DNA from: Macrocystis pyrifera
Taxonomy: Eukaryota > Sar > Phaeophyceae > Laminariales > Laminariaceae
Assembly: GCA_031763025.1 (NCBI GenBank)
Contig: JASSKH010000001.1
Location: forward strand, 16,655,142 to 16,719,141
Length of the DNA stretch: 64,000 nt
Direction: 5' to 3'
Part shown: positions 22,147 to 33,796 of the stretch, in pieces
Numbering within the stretch: the stretch's first letter is position 1
Layout: each line of letters starts with the position of its first letter
Program-made: the position numbers and the translations under genes
Notes under the pieces: model-generated
What the model saw: only the letters and a program-made list of their open reading frames with translations
Databases searched by the model: none
Told to the model about the DNA's origin: nothing

Positions 22147-22496
22147 TAGTCCCCGGTGGCGTGGTACGTAGGTGGTCCGCCTGCCTATCAACATCAATTT
22201 CGTGGGTTCGAGTCTCACCGGGTGCATGCTCGTACAAGACTTTTTCTTGCATTAAAAAAAAAATGATTAGCGGAAAGCATGAGAGCGTGAGTCATTAAGA
22301 GCTACATTCGATGAAAATCGACGAGCAGTGGGAATGCTGAACCCTATGCGCGACAAAAAAACAAAGGCAAGTACCGGAGGGGACAAGGAACGACACCTGT
22401 GACCAGGGCTTGTCCAGAAGATCGCTGAGGGTAAAACCTTCTACCAGGTACGAGTTAGGCTGGAAAGTAAAAATGATCATTTGAAAAAAAAAAAAA
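22147..22496 (+). mobile_element. tRNA-derived SINE, copy 2
   Basis: The head AGTCCCCGGTGGCGTGGTAC has a shifted A box, and the B box is GGGTTCGAGTCTCACC. The body is diverged, with an extra A run at 22254-22263, and the tail is 13 A's. More diverged than the other copies. Confidence 0.8.
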
Positions 22497-22542
22497 TCCT
22501 CTTCATAAACCTGGTTAATCGATACATGTAGGACACCTGATA

Positions 22543-22625
22543 GTGTTAGTGCTTCGCCGTGAGCGAGTCTCCGCATTTCCTAGACGTAATTTTGAGCCGT
22601 GTTCGCGATACCTCGCGATGAGGTC
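22543..22625 (+). repeat. Short dispersed repeat beside SINE
   Basis: GTGCTTCGCCGTGAGCGA and TAGACGTAATTTTGAGCC recur at 23968-24033, in both cases within 50 bases of a SINE copy. Confidence 0.55.
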
Positions 22626-23400
22626 AGGTACCACCCCTCGGCAGCAAAATCTCCCATCGTGCTCGCCCACCCCTACTTTGCCCACTCTGCCAAGGGCGGC
22701 CTCGGCCGTGCCCACGCCGTGCCTCGCGGTCGTGTGTTTGCATGAGGATCTCATGGCTTAATCACAGGCTCGCCCTACGTACACGTTTACAGTCCCGCGC
22801 GGGACAATTACCTCTCTCTTTGGACCTTGCGATCTGCACATGAAGCATGTCGGGCGGACGTTTTCTCGCGAGGAGGTGAGCGTTTTCGGTCGATTCATGC
22901 GCCAACGTGCCCGCCGGCCTGCTTGGCACCGGGCAGGGCCTCCTCCCTCCTCACGCGACCTCGTGTCGTCAACGGTGGACGCCGCATCTTTCATCAACAA
23001 TATGCATGGTGATCGAGAGCTTACCCATGTTTTTTTTCGTAGCAAAAGTTTACGATGTTCCGGATGATATATACAAGGTACCAGGTATACATACATACGT
23101 ACGTACCCGGACTCGTACTGCATCCATAGTTCTCCTATGGTCTACACGCACAAGATCTGCAACATCCCGTTTTTATGTCGACGACACTGGATTTTTATGG
23201 GCTGCTTACTGCTGATATCCGTATACACGTACGTGCCGGTACCACAGCAGTTCATACAGCAGCAGCACGAGATCATACCTACCAGGTACCAGCATGATCT
23301 TTGGGATGTCCGTCGCATCGTACAATACTGCCAATACTGACGTTTGCTGTTGCTGTTGCTGTCAGTATGGTACGAGCCTACTGCTGCAATACCGGTATTA

Positions 23401-23498
23401 CGGGGGACCATAGTTAATAGGACCTACGGTACAAATAAAAACCTATATATTCACCTATTTTTATCACCAATATTTTGGTCCTATTTACTATGCTCCCC
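23401..23498 (+). mobile_element. MITE family 1
   Basis: TA|CGGGGGACCATAGTTAATAG to TTTACTATGCTCCCC. Confidence 0.85.
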
Positions 23499-23510
23499 AT
23501 ATTAATATTG

Positions 23511-23610
23511 CGGGGAACCATAGTAAACAGGACCAAATTTTGTTAGTAAAAATAGGTAAATATATAATTTTTTTATATATATCGTAGGTCCTGTTAACTG
23601 TGCTCCCCCG
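23511..23610 (-). mobile_element. MITE family 1, opposite orientation to neighbour
   Basis: CGGGGAACCATAGTAAACAG to TTAACTGTGCTCCCCCG|TA, only 12 bases from the copy at 23401-23498, so the pair can form a larger hairpin. Confidence 0.85.
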
Positions 23611-23825
23611 TAATATTAATAGTAGTGTTCTATAGTAAAAAATAAATAAATAAATAAATAAAAATAGTACGAGTATGCTTATTCGATACCGCTGTATATA
23701 CGTGGATACCAGGTAATAGCTATGTACGTACGTAAATCGGTTGCTGTGTGTGCATACATCAGTCGTTGCTGCTGCTTTCCGTCATCGTATGTACACCTGC
23801 CACCTGCCACCCAAGGTGTTCTTAA

Positions 23826-23914
23826 CCGTTTTAGAACCGCAGTCCCGTTTGGGAGACAAACTACTTGAAATTTGACTGGCTTGTCTCCACAACGGGACCG
23901 CGGTTCTAAAACGG
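23826..23914. mobile_element. Foldback element family 2, well preserved
   Basis: CCGTTTTAGAACCGCAGTCC pairs with GGGACCGCGGTTCTAAAACG almost perfectly around a central ACTTGAAATTTGACTGG segment. Confidence 0.8.
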
Positions 23915-24041
23915 TCAACACAGCAGCAGTACATACCGTCAGGAAATACAGGGACGATATTGTTGGTGCTTCGCCGTGAGCGAACCTCGGCTTACGATAG
24001 ACGTAATTTTCAGCCATTTTCGCGGTAGTATATACCTAATG

Positions 24042-24377
24042 CCGGCGTCCCCGGCGGCTTGGTAGGTGGTCCGCGTGCCTGTCAAGATCAATTATGTGGG
24101 TTCAAGTCCCACCGAGTGCATGTTCACAGGGACGCTTTCTTGCATAAAAAATAGATACGCGGAAAGCGCGAAAGCGTGAGTCGGCTACATTCGATGAAAA
24201 TCGACGAGCAGTGGGAATGCTGAACCCTACGCGCGACAAAAAATAAAGGCACGTACCGGGGGGGGGAGAAGGGACGACACCTGTGACCACGGCTTGTCCA
24301 GAAGATCGTCGAGGGTAAAACCTCCTACGAGTGGGCTGGGAAGTAAAAGTGATGGATAAAGAAAAAAAAAAAAAAAA
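24042..24377 (+). mobile_element. tRNA-derived SINE, copy 3
   Basis: CCGGCGTCCCCGGCGGCTTG head, B box GGGTTCAAGTCCCACC, conserved body and a 16-A tail. No clear target duplication by eye. Confidence 0.9.
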
Positions 24378-24506
24378 CCTTGCGATGCATTCTGAGGTGT
24401 TCTTCCTGCAGCAGTACTTACCGCCAACTTTTATATTTCGAACGCACGTACTTCACTACCTGGCAGCACGGTTGCTCTTGTGCGGCTTCCTTTCACCTAT
24501 TATTTA

Positions 24507-24605
24507 CGGGGGACCCTAGTAAATAGGACCTGCGGAACACACAAAAACCTACATATTTACCGTTTTTTACCAACAATATTTGGTCCTATTTACTATGGTC
24601 CCCCG
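24507..24605 (+). mobile_element. MITE family 1
   Basis: TA|CGGGGGACCCTAGTAAATAG to TACTATGGTCCCCCG|TA. Confidence 0.9.
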
Positions 24606-24670
24606 TAATATTATACCTTTCTTCGACACCATGGGCATGCGCGAAGCCTCAGGTGGGCGCATGATATTAA

Positions 24671-24768
24671 GGGGGGCCATAGTAAACAGGATCAAATATT
24701 GTTATTAAAAACATGGAAATATAAGGGTGTTCGTGTGCACCGTAGGTCCTATTAACTATGGTCCCCCG
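24671..24768 (-). mobile_element. MITE family 1
   Basis: GGGGGGCCATAGTAAACAGG to TTAACTATGGTCCCCCG|TA. Confidence 0.85.
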
Positions 24769-25252
24769 TAATACTACAATCGTCTCCCCGAACCGAAACA
24801 AACAATAAACTATTAATACCAGTACTCTGTTGTGTGTAAACAAGACTTCCTAATAATACCTACTGGTGTGAGTTAACTGGCTTTTTAGGAAACGGTAACT
24901 ATTAATATTAAAATATTACATTTATAGTTTTAATAGTGTTGTACGAGTACGTCAACTATTGCCAGTGCTGATATACTATGTATGATATACTACAGTACAT
25001 GTGATACGTGATGTCGTTGAGGTCTTCCGGAGGTTTTTCTTTATTTTTTGAGCCGCTCTGCGCTGCAGACTGCTGTAGAATGCTCAACACAGAACTCCAC
25101 AGCTTTTTGTTTCTTGCTGCTTGTGCATGGGCCGGGCCAGGGCTGTCATGACAATCTCGGAACTAAATGCATGAAGGTGGACGAAAAAATAAATTGAGCG
25201 ACTCGAGATCGTACGAGTATCGACATTAATACTGATACTTGGCGTGATATTC

Positions 25253-25346
25253 AACCCTTTAAGGACCGCAGTCCCCCGCTCAGGGGACAAAGTACTTGGA
25301 CTCTGAGTCGTTTATCTCCAAAACGGCACTGCAGTCTAAAAAGAGT
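25253..25346. mobile_element. Foldback element family 2, diverged
   Basis: AAGGACCGCAGTCCCCCGCT and AAAACGGCACTGCAGTCTAA arms, with CAGGGGACAAAGTACTTGGA within. Confidence 0.65.
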
Positions 25347-25963
25347 TAAATTAATATTGAACGTTGTGAACTCACGAATTTCCACCTTCGACACACACGG
25401 TACACTATATGTATACATAGTGCTGTACCTGGTACACATTACGCACATCAAAAAAATCCGCAGGCAGAGCAGTCACAACCCTCCTGTACCGGGTATACAA
25501 AGTAGGGGCCATCAACGAACATTTAAGGCACTGTCCATTACTTTTATCAAAACCATCAAGGCACCTCAGATGTGGAGATCGGAGATGGAGGATTCCGTCG
25601 AAACTCCCATCATTTTGCAAGCTCTATCTATTAATAGGTGTTCATCTGCAGCAGTTCATCTGCAGCAGTATTTCCAATTTCAGCAGTACATAAAAAACGT
25701 TGATTTTCTCAAGTTATCAAAACCAAATTAAAACACCAGCTGTTACAACCGGTGAGATCGAGGAATTCGTTGAATTTTGGCAACCTGTGTGATGTCTCGA
25801 CAGTTTCCATGTACACTTTCAATCTTGCTTCGAGGGAGAATGAGTAAAACGTGAATTCTCCATACGCACCTGCACACCCGCCTGCCCTAAGAGCAAAACG
25901 GACCAATCCCAGCAAAAAGCTCCCCTAAGGAACAATCGAAAAAAGCGAATAACACGAAAAACC

Positions 25964-25964
<1 letters not shown>

Positions 25965-26017
<53 letters not shown>
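25965..26017 (+). repeat. Poly(C) run, 53 nt
   Basis: 53 consecutive C's in intron 5. Confidence 0.95.
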
Positions 26018-26018
<1 letters not shown>

Positions 26019-26529
26019 CGGCAGCACTGTTACTACAGTCGTAGTGCACATGATACGTACCACGCCAGGTTAATGTTGACGACTTGGCCCAGCTTGGACA
26101 AAATGGCTGATAATACTCAATGCATCTTCATTCCGAGCATTTCGTCCAAGCTATACACATTTCGCGTAACACGTGCGACAAGATAACTTGTCGTACAACA
26201 TGTGATAAGATAGCATACCGGATCACACCGGGTGATAAGATATCACACCCCCTCAGACGAATTCAGGGCCGACTTTCTCGACAACGAGGAGAGTTTGAAC
26301 GCCGAACGATGCGTCTACATGGAAAGGTCTCGACGAGATACTTCCGAATCCACCACTCAGGCTACGTGTGTTTTCCCATGTTATATACGTACAAAACCTG
26401 TTCGGAAGTTCGTCCTAGGCGTGTGTAGTCTCATCGCACCCGCACTGCGGTTAAGAGGCTTTAAGACATAGAAAAAGTCACGTAACTAGTTGGTATTTTT
26501 TACGTCCCCAGAAAACAGGGAGGGAATCC

Positions 26530-26789
26530 TTGCGAGAAAGGCATGGAGCCCCCGACTCTAAGGCCGCCAAACGCGACATATGATGCGATTCTCTATACTC
26601 AGAGGTCAACACCCACAAATTGATGATGGTTTCAAACCTGCTGCTGAGCGAGTTCCACCCGACAGTTACACTGCTGCATTCTATCATGTACCTGACATGC
26701 TCCCGGCAAAAAGGCGCCCGCGGAAACCTTCCAAGCAGGCAACAACCAAAAATAAACAACTGCTTGAGGCGGTGTTAGCGATGGTCTAA
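26530..26789 (+). pseudogene. Possible coding remnant of unknown origin
   Basis: One + frame gives GMEPPTLRPPNATYDAILYT and stops at 26634-26636; the next frame, from 26580, reads VPDMLPAKRRPRKPSKQATT and ends at 26787-26789. Together they look like one frame-shifted coding remnant with a basic C-terminus. No family is recognised and chance is possible. Confidence 0.2.
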
Positions 26790-26813
26790 TAATAGACTGC
26801 GCTTATTATTTAT

Positions 26814-26911
26814 TGGGGTCCATAGTTAATAGGACCTATGGTCTACATAAAAACCTATATATTTACGTATTTTTACTAACAATATTTGGTCCTATTTACT
26901 ACGGTCCCCTG
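26814..26911 (+). mobile_element. MITE family 1
   Basis: TTGGGGTCCATAGTTAATAG to TACTACGGTCCCCTG|TA. Confidence 0.85.
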
Positions 26912-27259
26912 TATTCGATATTGCACACCAACAACCAATGTATATAGCACCACTTTTAGCTCTTCTTTTTTCAAACTTCCCAAAGTCGGTTGTTGGTTTT
27001 GGAACAAAAGTCTATTATTAATAGCGCTCCTACACCCGTGGGGAGCCTCACAAAATTACGTTCCCGTCTGTACCCTACAGCAGTGCGGTACCATGCATGT
27101 AGACCATGTATAAAAATAGGACTCTGGGCGAAAAATGCAAGGACCTCGTGGTCTCCATACTAATTAATGTCCACCGGTAAGGGATCTGTATATTTCCGTC
27201 CAGGTGGTAGCTATTAATAGTGGTAGTACATGCCAGGTAGCCCGTGTCGCCTCTCTCAC

Positions 27260-27484
27260 CTCTATCATTACCCGGCGCCGACGGAGCAGCTCTTGCATTT
27301 GGTCGGAAACCTGGTTGTTCATTCGAACCCCCCCGGGGCCGTCGACACGCCTCCCCGCCTGATCCTGCTGGAACTCCAAGTGCGCCATGGCCCTATTTAT
27401 GCCGCTGATCTGTCGGTGCGGCCAGCGCTTGACCCCGTGTCGCCGGCAGAGGCGCTTCAGCGTCGTTACCGAGATGTTCATCGC
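27260..27484 (-). CDS. RWP-RK gene, exon 5: C-terminal half of RWP-RK domain
   Basis: The acceptor GGGTGTGACAG opens a phase-0 exon of 75 codons closed by GAG|GTGAGAGAG. It starts AMNISVTTLKRLCRRHGVKR and continues WPHRQISGINRAMAHLEFQQ, which is the second helix and signature of the RWP-RK domain. It joins exactly to exon 4, ending YFNYPLRTAAE, to give the family pattern 'YF..PL..AA..L.VS.T.LK..CR..GI.RWP.R'. RWP-RK domains bind DNA in the nucleus (plant NIN-like and RKD proteins, algal MID and minus-dominance proteins). The signature reads RWPHRQ instead of RWPxRK, so the last Lys is replaced by Gln. After the domain, MQELLRRRRVMIE looks helical, as often seen C-terminal to RWP-RK. Nothing separates NLP from RKD class here; no PB1 domain was seen. 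Confidence 0.88.
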
Positions 27485-27517
27485 CTGTCACACCCGCCCA
27501 TACGCACGCAGGGAGGC

Positions 27518-27519
27518 AG

Positions 27520-27551
<32 letters not shown>
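27518..27551 (+). repeat. (CAGG)n microsatellite
   Basis: GGCAGGCAGGCAGGCAGGCA, just inside the intron from the exon 5 acceptor. Confidence 0.85.
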
Positions 27552-27552
<1 letters not shown>

Positions 27553-27828
27553 AACAGACTGCTGTGACGTTTTTTTTTTTTATTTTCTTAAGGGGAAATC
27601 ACTATATATAGTTGCGAGCCAAAGCGAATTTCCAATTATTTCAAGGGCACCGAACAAAGAGGGACGAACCCCTTCAGAGTTTCCTGACGTGCTCGCCGAA
27701 CGCCGTAACGCTCTCAAAAATCGACACAAAAAAAAACACGTTAATTCGGCTGGGGATTTCAATTAATACTTTCAACCAACGCACGCAAGTTGACGACAGT
27801 TGAAACTATCCTCTGCCATTCATAGTTA

Positions 27829-27927
27829 CGGGGGTCCATAGTTAACGGGACCAATTTTCGTTGGTAAAAATAGGCAAATTTATAGGTTTTTATGTACATC
27901 ATAGGTCCTGTTAATTATGGACCCCCG
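27829..27927 (-). mobile_element. MITE family 1
   Basis: TA|CGGGGGTCCATAGTTAACGG to TTAATTATGGACCCCCG|TA. Confidence 0.9.
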
Positions 27928-28537
27928 TAAACAGTAATATTCGAGCTCCTAGCGACATAGTAGTGTCATCGTTGTCGTTTTACTCCGGGAGACGAAATAG
28001 TTGCCAACGCGCCTGTGCTGTAGTGCTGTGAGTTCAACCCATGTATTAAATTACCTGCCAATTCATATTAATAGTCGCGGGAGTTGATATATTTATTGCG
28101 AGAACAATACCCAGAACTACATGACGAAAATACAAAAAAAAACGAAGCTGTGACGTCGAAAATACACCCAAAAAAAAAAACTCATGTTTGCAAGCTCGGT
28201 GTGATACGAATCAAAATTAATATTTTGCTCACTTCGTGCATCACTTAAAGCACGTACCTGGCATCTGGTATTATATAATGCAAGTATAATAACTATCATA
28301 TACACCCGGTACCAGGTGCAGTTTTGGTATTATGTATGTAAACTCGTTACCAGGTGTATCATACCAGTACTACCGGGTTACATTATTGTTCACAAAATTA
28401 TACAGATACACCTCGTACCTGGAATAGTCTACAGCAGTACCGTATTTGTATTATTGATATTAATACAGCTATTAATGTTAATATTAATAGTAGCTTTTCC
28501 TCAGATACGGTACTTGATGGGAGAGAGATGTACTCGA

Positions 28538-28582
28538 TCTCATGCATGGCCGTAATCGTACGTACGACCATAGACCCTCGAG

Positions 28583-28618
<36 letters not shown>
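28538..28618 (+). repeat. DR-G remnant followed by poly(G), 34 nt
   Basis: CATGCATGGCCGTAATCGTA and ACCATAGACCCTCG match 5733-5775, then 34 consecutive G's run from 28585 to 28618. Confidence 0.75.
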
Positions 28619-28619
<1 letters not shown>

Positions 28620-29926
28620 TTTCGCGTGCGGCATCAGTGGCATCCCCAGTCAAGACAACATGACAAGGCGGAGCAAAGCGTGACATTCAACGAGTTGATG
28701 CCATCAACGAACAACCACTCTTCTTGTCCGCAAATATACAGGACCGTTTGGGTATCCGAACCGATATCCAAACGTTCCTTACAATTCCGAACAGACTGGT
28801 ATCATTATATGATACTTCCGGACGGTTCCTACTAATAGTTCCTCCGCAGGGTGTGCACGGGACGAGACCTTCTGCACTCTGCACTGCTGCTGCTGCTGCT
28901 GCCGGGTCTCGTCGACCACAAATTTATATTTATCTTATTCCGGGTGCTGCTGCTCTACTGCTGCTGCCGCTGCTGTTGTGCTTACAGAACATTCGGACGT
29001 ATGAGGAGTCGGCTGTTCCGACGGCTCATGAATGAGCCAACACTCAACACACGACACGCAAGCACGACTTTGAGCCGCCGCCGCCGCCGCCAACCCCGCC
29101 AACCCCGCCCCCACCCCCGACCGCTCATTACCGCTCATTGGCTCCCGGTTCCTCCGATGACATCCATGAAAAAAAAAAACCCGACGCAACGACGCCGTCA
29201 TCTATCGTACCTCGTAAAAGATCGCACGTAGTGTTGCACATACATCACTCATAACGGAGGGAAATACAAACACACATATAAAGAGAGTTCCGCGATAGCA
29301 AAAGACAGGGCAAGAGCCGCACGCACACCAACTACAGAGTCGACGGTGCTTTTTCGCTTTTATCCGGCCCCGCCTTCAGGCCGAAAAGGTCCGGCCGAGA
29401 AGACCACAAAAGCACAACCAACCCCCTGCCGGAAAAATGACCGGGAAAAGCTCTGCCCGTGTACTCGTATTTTTTAGACTACTTCTGCATACATACACCA
29501 GGTATATAATATATTATATATCATGTATAAAATAATACTACACTGGCTGGAAATATTATCTCCGTTTGCTCTCAGATGTCAGTATCAAACCGTGATTACA
29601 TTCCCGGCCAGAGTGCTTTTCAGATACCGTACCTGGTATCAAATACCAACACATTTAGGCCAAAGAGCCCGACAACCCACGTGCACACAGCTGCCCCAAT
29701 ATCGAGCGACTTACGCATGAACGCAAGCAAGTCGCTATTTTCTTACAGCCGCAGAAAAAAAAGTGTCGAGGAGTCACTTTTAAGGTCAGTCAGAAGTCGG
29801 AGATCCGCGCCGTCCCGCGCCATCCGAAAGAAAATCTCCGAAAACAGTACGAGTAGTTTCACGTTTTTCTTTTATGCCTTGCACCAGCGCTGCACATATA
29901 CTGAAGTACCAGTATATATATTATTA

Positions 29927-30025
29927 CGGGGGGCCATAGTAAATAGGACCAAATACTGTTGGTAAAAATATGAAAATATAAGGGTGTTTGTGTGCACCGT
30001 AGGTCCGATTAACTATGGTCCCCCG
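29927..30025 (-). mobile_element. MITE family 1
   Basis: TA|CGGGGGGCCATAGTAAATAG to TTAACTATGGTCCCCCG|TA; it lies about 260 bases past the exon 4 donor. Confidence 0.9.
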
Positions 30026-30282
30026 TAATAGTAGTATGGCCGTAATAGTAGTATGGATTTCACCAGAGGTACAAATACCTGCAAATATACATATCCCCAA
30101 GCCCGCGCAGATTCTCAGCTAGAGCTACCGAAATCTTGGAAGAAAGAAGATAAACTCGTTTACACTACGAATAGCGAAAGCCACACAGTCATACGCGGGG
30201 GAAAAAAAAAATCTTCCTTCTATATCCAAGCCAGAGCTATATATGTGTACCCCAGGATGAAGCTAAAAAAAGTAATTCTTAC

Positions 30283-31776
30283 CTCGGCAGCGGTCCTCAG
30301 CGGGTAGTTAAAGTACGGACGCATAACCGACACCGGAATACGGTGGGCAATATCCCCGAGGGTCTCCCTCTTGTTCCCCTTGCTGGGCGGCCGCCGCGGC
30401 ACCACCGGCGGCGTCTCCGGGATAAATAGCCGCGTTACCCCCGAGGCATCCTGCACCACCTCGCAGAACGGCTTCCCCCCGCTCCCACCTCGACCTCCAC
30501 CACCATCCTCGCGGGACCCCCCCCGCCCCCTTGCCCGAAATTTCATGCGGAGAGTGGATGGCACTTTTAGGACCACGGCGGAGACCCGCATCGTCGGCGC
30601 TACTGCTGATACCGATCGCGCCGACACCGTTACCACTGCTACCGCCAGCGCGGGCGACGGTGGACAAACCCGGGCGAGCCATCGCCGGCGGCGCCTCACG
30701 GGGGAGCTGCTGCTGTGGCAGAGGCGGTGGCAGGGGTGGGGCGGTGGCGGAGCCGCCGCGAGGGCGCCCTATGCCACGCACCGGTGAGGCATCGTCACTG
30801 CCTATCCTAGCCTGTAGGAGAGGGCTATCGCCCGTCGCAGAACCACTACCGCGCGCTTGATAGTTGCCGCCGCCTCCACCCCCTCCACCACCGCCAACAC
30901 CCCCCGCGTCTGACTGCGACATGGGACCCGGCGCGTTACCTACCCCGTGCCTTCCCACCTTGTACAGAGGGTGACGAGATTGGACCGTCCCGGCAGGTGC
31001 CGCCGCCGCCGCCGCCGCCGCTGTCGCCGCCGCGGCGGCCGCTGCAGATGAGGATGCCTCCGGAGACCTACCCCTACCGCGCGGAACCTGCGTCAGCTTG
31101 GGGGGAGAGTGGCGCCTAGGGGTGTCTCCGGGCTTCAGCATGTCCACCGCTGGTGGAGGGTCTCCGCGGGGACCCCTGGGACCCCGGCCCATCGCGGCGT
31201 ACTCGGGGTACGGGCTCTCCGGCTCGGCGTCATAGTCCTTGTCCAAGTCTTCCGCGCACTCGTGCTTAGGCTCGAGAAACTCCCCCCACCACCGCGGCCA
31301 CCCCCACTCCCTCGAGGCCCCTGCCGCTCCCCGTAGGGAGGCGCGGACTGCCGCTGCGGGTAACCATCCTGGGGGCTGCGGTATATGCTTTCGGGATTCG
31401 GGTAAGCGCTTCGCGGGACGGTAAAGAATCGATCGCGGACCTCTCGGTACACGGGCTCCGAGCCGGGGTAGCCCGACCGCCCGTGGTGGGAGGGAGAGTG
31501 GTGGCTGGGGTGCGGGTGGGGGTGCGGCGGGGGGGGTGGTCTGGATGGCCGTGGTGGTAGGCCCTCTCCCTCTCGTCGTACATGCCGCGCTCGGCCTGCC
31601 TCATGTACACGCCGCGGTCTCCATCGTGGTAGTCGCGTTCGGTGGGTTTCCTGTACATCGGAGGCGTCTGCGGGAGTCGCCAATCGCGCGGAAGGGGGGG
31701 GGGGGGGGATGGGGGTATAGGAGCAGTTAGGGAGCGAGCGAAGTCCAAGCGATTCGTTGGGGCGGTTCATTCCGCT
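30283..31776 (-). CDS. RWP-RK gene, exon 4: low-complexity region and N-terminal half of RWP-RK domain
   Basis: The acceptor AGCTGTTTTCCAG (31777) opens with SGMNRPNESLGLRSLPNCSY; the donor GAG|GTAAGAATT follows MRPYFNYPLRTAAE, the first helix of the RWP-RK domain. The exon is 1,494 nt. Between lie Tyr/Asp/Arg-rich stretches (MYRKPTERDYHDGDRGVYMR), PEYAAMGRGPRGPRGDPPPA, Ala and Gly runs, and KPFCEVVQDASGVTRLFIPE just before the domain. Reading these needs frame changes near C/G runs at about 31695, 31525, 31265 and 30510; the shifts sum to zero over the exon. This suggests homopolymer indels in the assembly or sample, though unrecognised micro-introns or decay are possible. The terminal ~60 residues, containing the domain half, read cleanly. 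Confidence 0.75.
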
Positions 31777-32822
31777 CTGGAAAACAGCTGTTGAACCAGG
31801 GTAGAACATACACCAGGTATTCTTGTTTAAACCCTTTTGTGACTCATGTACAACGAATTATAGTAGAAAAAAACAAAAAAACGAGGGCAGTCCTATCAAT
31901 CGATCAGGGAGAGCGTGCAGCAGTACAAGTCTCGTTACATTGCTTACTATTGCGCGTGTGGTACACCCCCTTACATTGAATTTCAGGCAGACGCCCTACG
32001 CTGGGAACTCCTTCCTTCGTGTGGTTGATGCTGTCATCCTTACCTGGAATTGTCTGTCGATATTTTTTCCCTATACTTTCATCAAGTCAATCAAGTCCCG
32101 AAGGGGCCAACAGGCAGCGCGACGGATGACCTTAACGCCAAAAAATCTTGAAACATCAATGTGAACTCATGACCAATTCGGGAGTTTGGAGCACACTGCC
32201 ATTCTTTCAGCCAATGCTTTAGTTAAATCGGCTGAAAACCGATGTCTGGTCCATATCTACTTCAACGTAGCTGCGAGGGAGGAACGGTCCCGGGGCGATG
32301 GAAGGTGTCCGCCAACCTTTCCAACTTCCGACCCCGTGCGGTGACACAATGAGTCGATACGTTATACCAGGTATGTATTTGGAAAGCGCCCAAAAAAAAA
32401 AACGACAGCAGGCGCGGACGTAAAGTCATCTCACTAACGCTTTTCGTCGCCCGCATCACTACCAAACACTACCAGATCTCCGGCGGGAACTACAAATAGA
32501 TACATACCGGTAGCATAGCATAGCATATATAGATAGATATAGTAGGGGGGGGGCTGTAATTAATTAATTTCGCAAAAGAATGGAAGTGGAGGGAAATCGT
32601 GGGGGTTGGGTCGGAATTAACCGGTAATTATTTTCGCAAAAGAGCGACGCAATATCAATGTTGTACGTATAGATTGAAGGTTTCGTTCAATATCGCTGTC
32701 GTTTTTGCTCTCAGTAAATTTCTATTCCAGGAATCCTTACCTGGTACGATTTACCTGGTACCAGTCTGTCCCAAAGTGCAAGAACATTTTTTATATCAAA
32801 ATTAAATGCAAAAGTTCCTTAA

Positions 32823-32912
32823 CCTCTTTAGTACCGCAGTCCCGATTTGGGGACAAACCACTCTAATTCTAAGTGATTTGTCCCCAAAACAGGATTGCGG
32901 TACTAAAAGACA
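32823..32912. mobile_element. Foldback element family 2
   Basis: CTCTTTAGTACCGCAGTCCC pairs with GGATTGCGGTACTAAAAGAC; loop TCTAATTCTAAGTGA. Confidence 0.75.
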
Positions 32913-33431
32913 AGGCGGTAGGTATTTGTGGGTATGGTTGGGGACGGGTTGTAATATGTGTAATAATGAATTGATTTCGCAAAAGAGGGACGAAATATTG
33001 AAAAATAAAGGGTAACAAAAAAAATCGAAGGATAGGGGTAGAGGTGGATGAAATTGCTTAATTAATGACTTCAGATTCGTTCGTAGTGTGGACTAAATAT
33101 TGCTGGTAATATATATAGAGGGAAACCATATTCTCGTATGCCAGGTGCACGAGAAGCGTTCAGCACAATTCCTCTCCGGGCCCCGAGCGAGCCGGTGAAA
33201 GGCGCGAGGAGGTTTTGGCAAAAACTCATCGGCGACCCAAACACTGACGACCAGATGAAGGGGGTTTATTTTTTTTCACCACCGAAAAGCTCCGGCGTAC
33301 CACACCGTTACTGCTACTGTGGTTGTCTTCACTTTCAACATCGACCCTCTTACGTAGGAGCGAGCGCACTCCCGTTGTCAGGGAAGAAAACAATTTGAAT
33401 TACGAAGAATGTGATATAAATACATGGTATA

Positions 33432-33742
33432 CCGGCGTCCCCGGTGGCTTGGTAGGTGGTCCGCGTGCCTGTCAAGATCAATTTCGTGGGTTCAAGTCCC
33501 ACCGAGTGCATGCTCATAGGGACTTTTTCTTGCATAAAAAATTGATAAGCGGAAAGCGCGAAAGCGTGAGTTGGCTACATTCGATGAAAATCGACGAGCA
33601 GTGGGAATGCTGAACCCTATGCGCGACAAAAATAAAGGCGCGTACCGGGGGGGAGAAGGGACGACACCTGTGACCACGGCTTGTCCAGAAGATCGTCGAG
33701 GGTAAAACCTCCTACGAGTGGGCTGGGAAGTAAAAGTGATGG

Positions 33743-33786
<44 letters not shown>
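33432..33786 (+). mobile_element. tRNA-derived SINE, copy 4
   Basis: CCGGCGTCCCCGGTGGCTTG head, A box in TGGCTTGGTAGG, B box GGGTTCAAGTCCCACC, conserved body and an unusually long A tail of about 40 nt (33745-33786), which suggests recent insertion. Confidence 0.92.
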
Positions 33787-33788
<2 letters not shown>

Positions 33789-33796
33789 TACAACTT

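Larger units (their letters stand above)
13185..27259 (-). other. Intron 5 of RWP-RK gene (14.1 kb), repeat-filled
   Basis: Bounded by donor GAG|GTGAGAGAG and acceptor CCCTCAG. It contains about ten family-1 MITEs, foldback elements, three SINEs, tandem duplications and a (CAG)18 tract. No independent gene was identified, but small unseen exons cannot be excluded. Between listed repeats (for example 16.2-17.6 and 18.1-19.7 kb) I see only unassigned AT-rich or mixed sequence. Confidence 0.55.
27485..30282 (-). other. Intron 4 of RWP-RK gene (2.8 kb)
   Basis: Splits the RWP-RK domain between AAE and AMN. It contains two MITEs, a (CAGG)n tract, a DR-G remnant, poly(G) and a short T run. No nested gene was seen. 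Confidence 0.8.

Noticed and set aside
33492..33677. Recurrent ~60-codon frames such as the one ending in 'YARKSPYEHALGGT'
   Set aside because: The same peptide appears at every SINE copy because it is SINE sequence read antisense.
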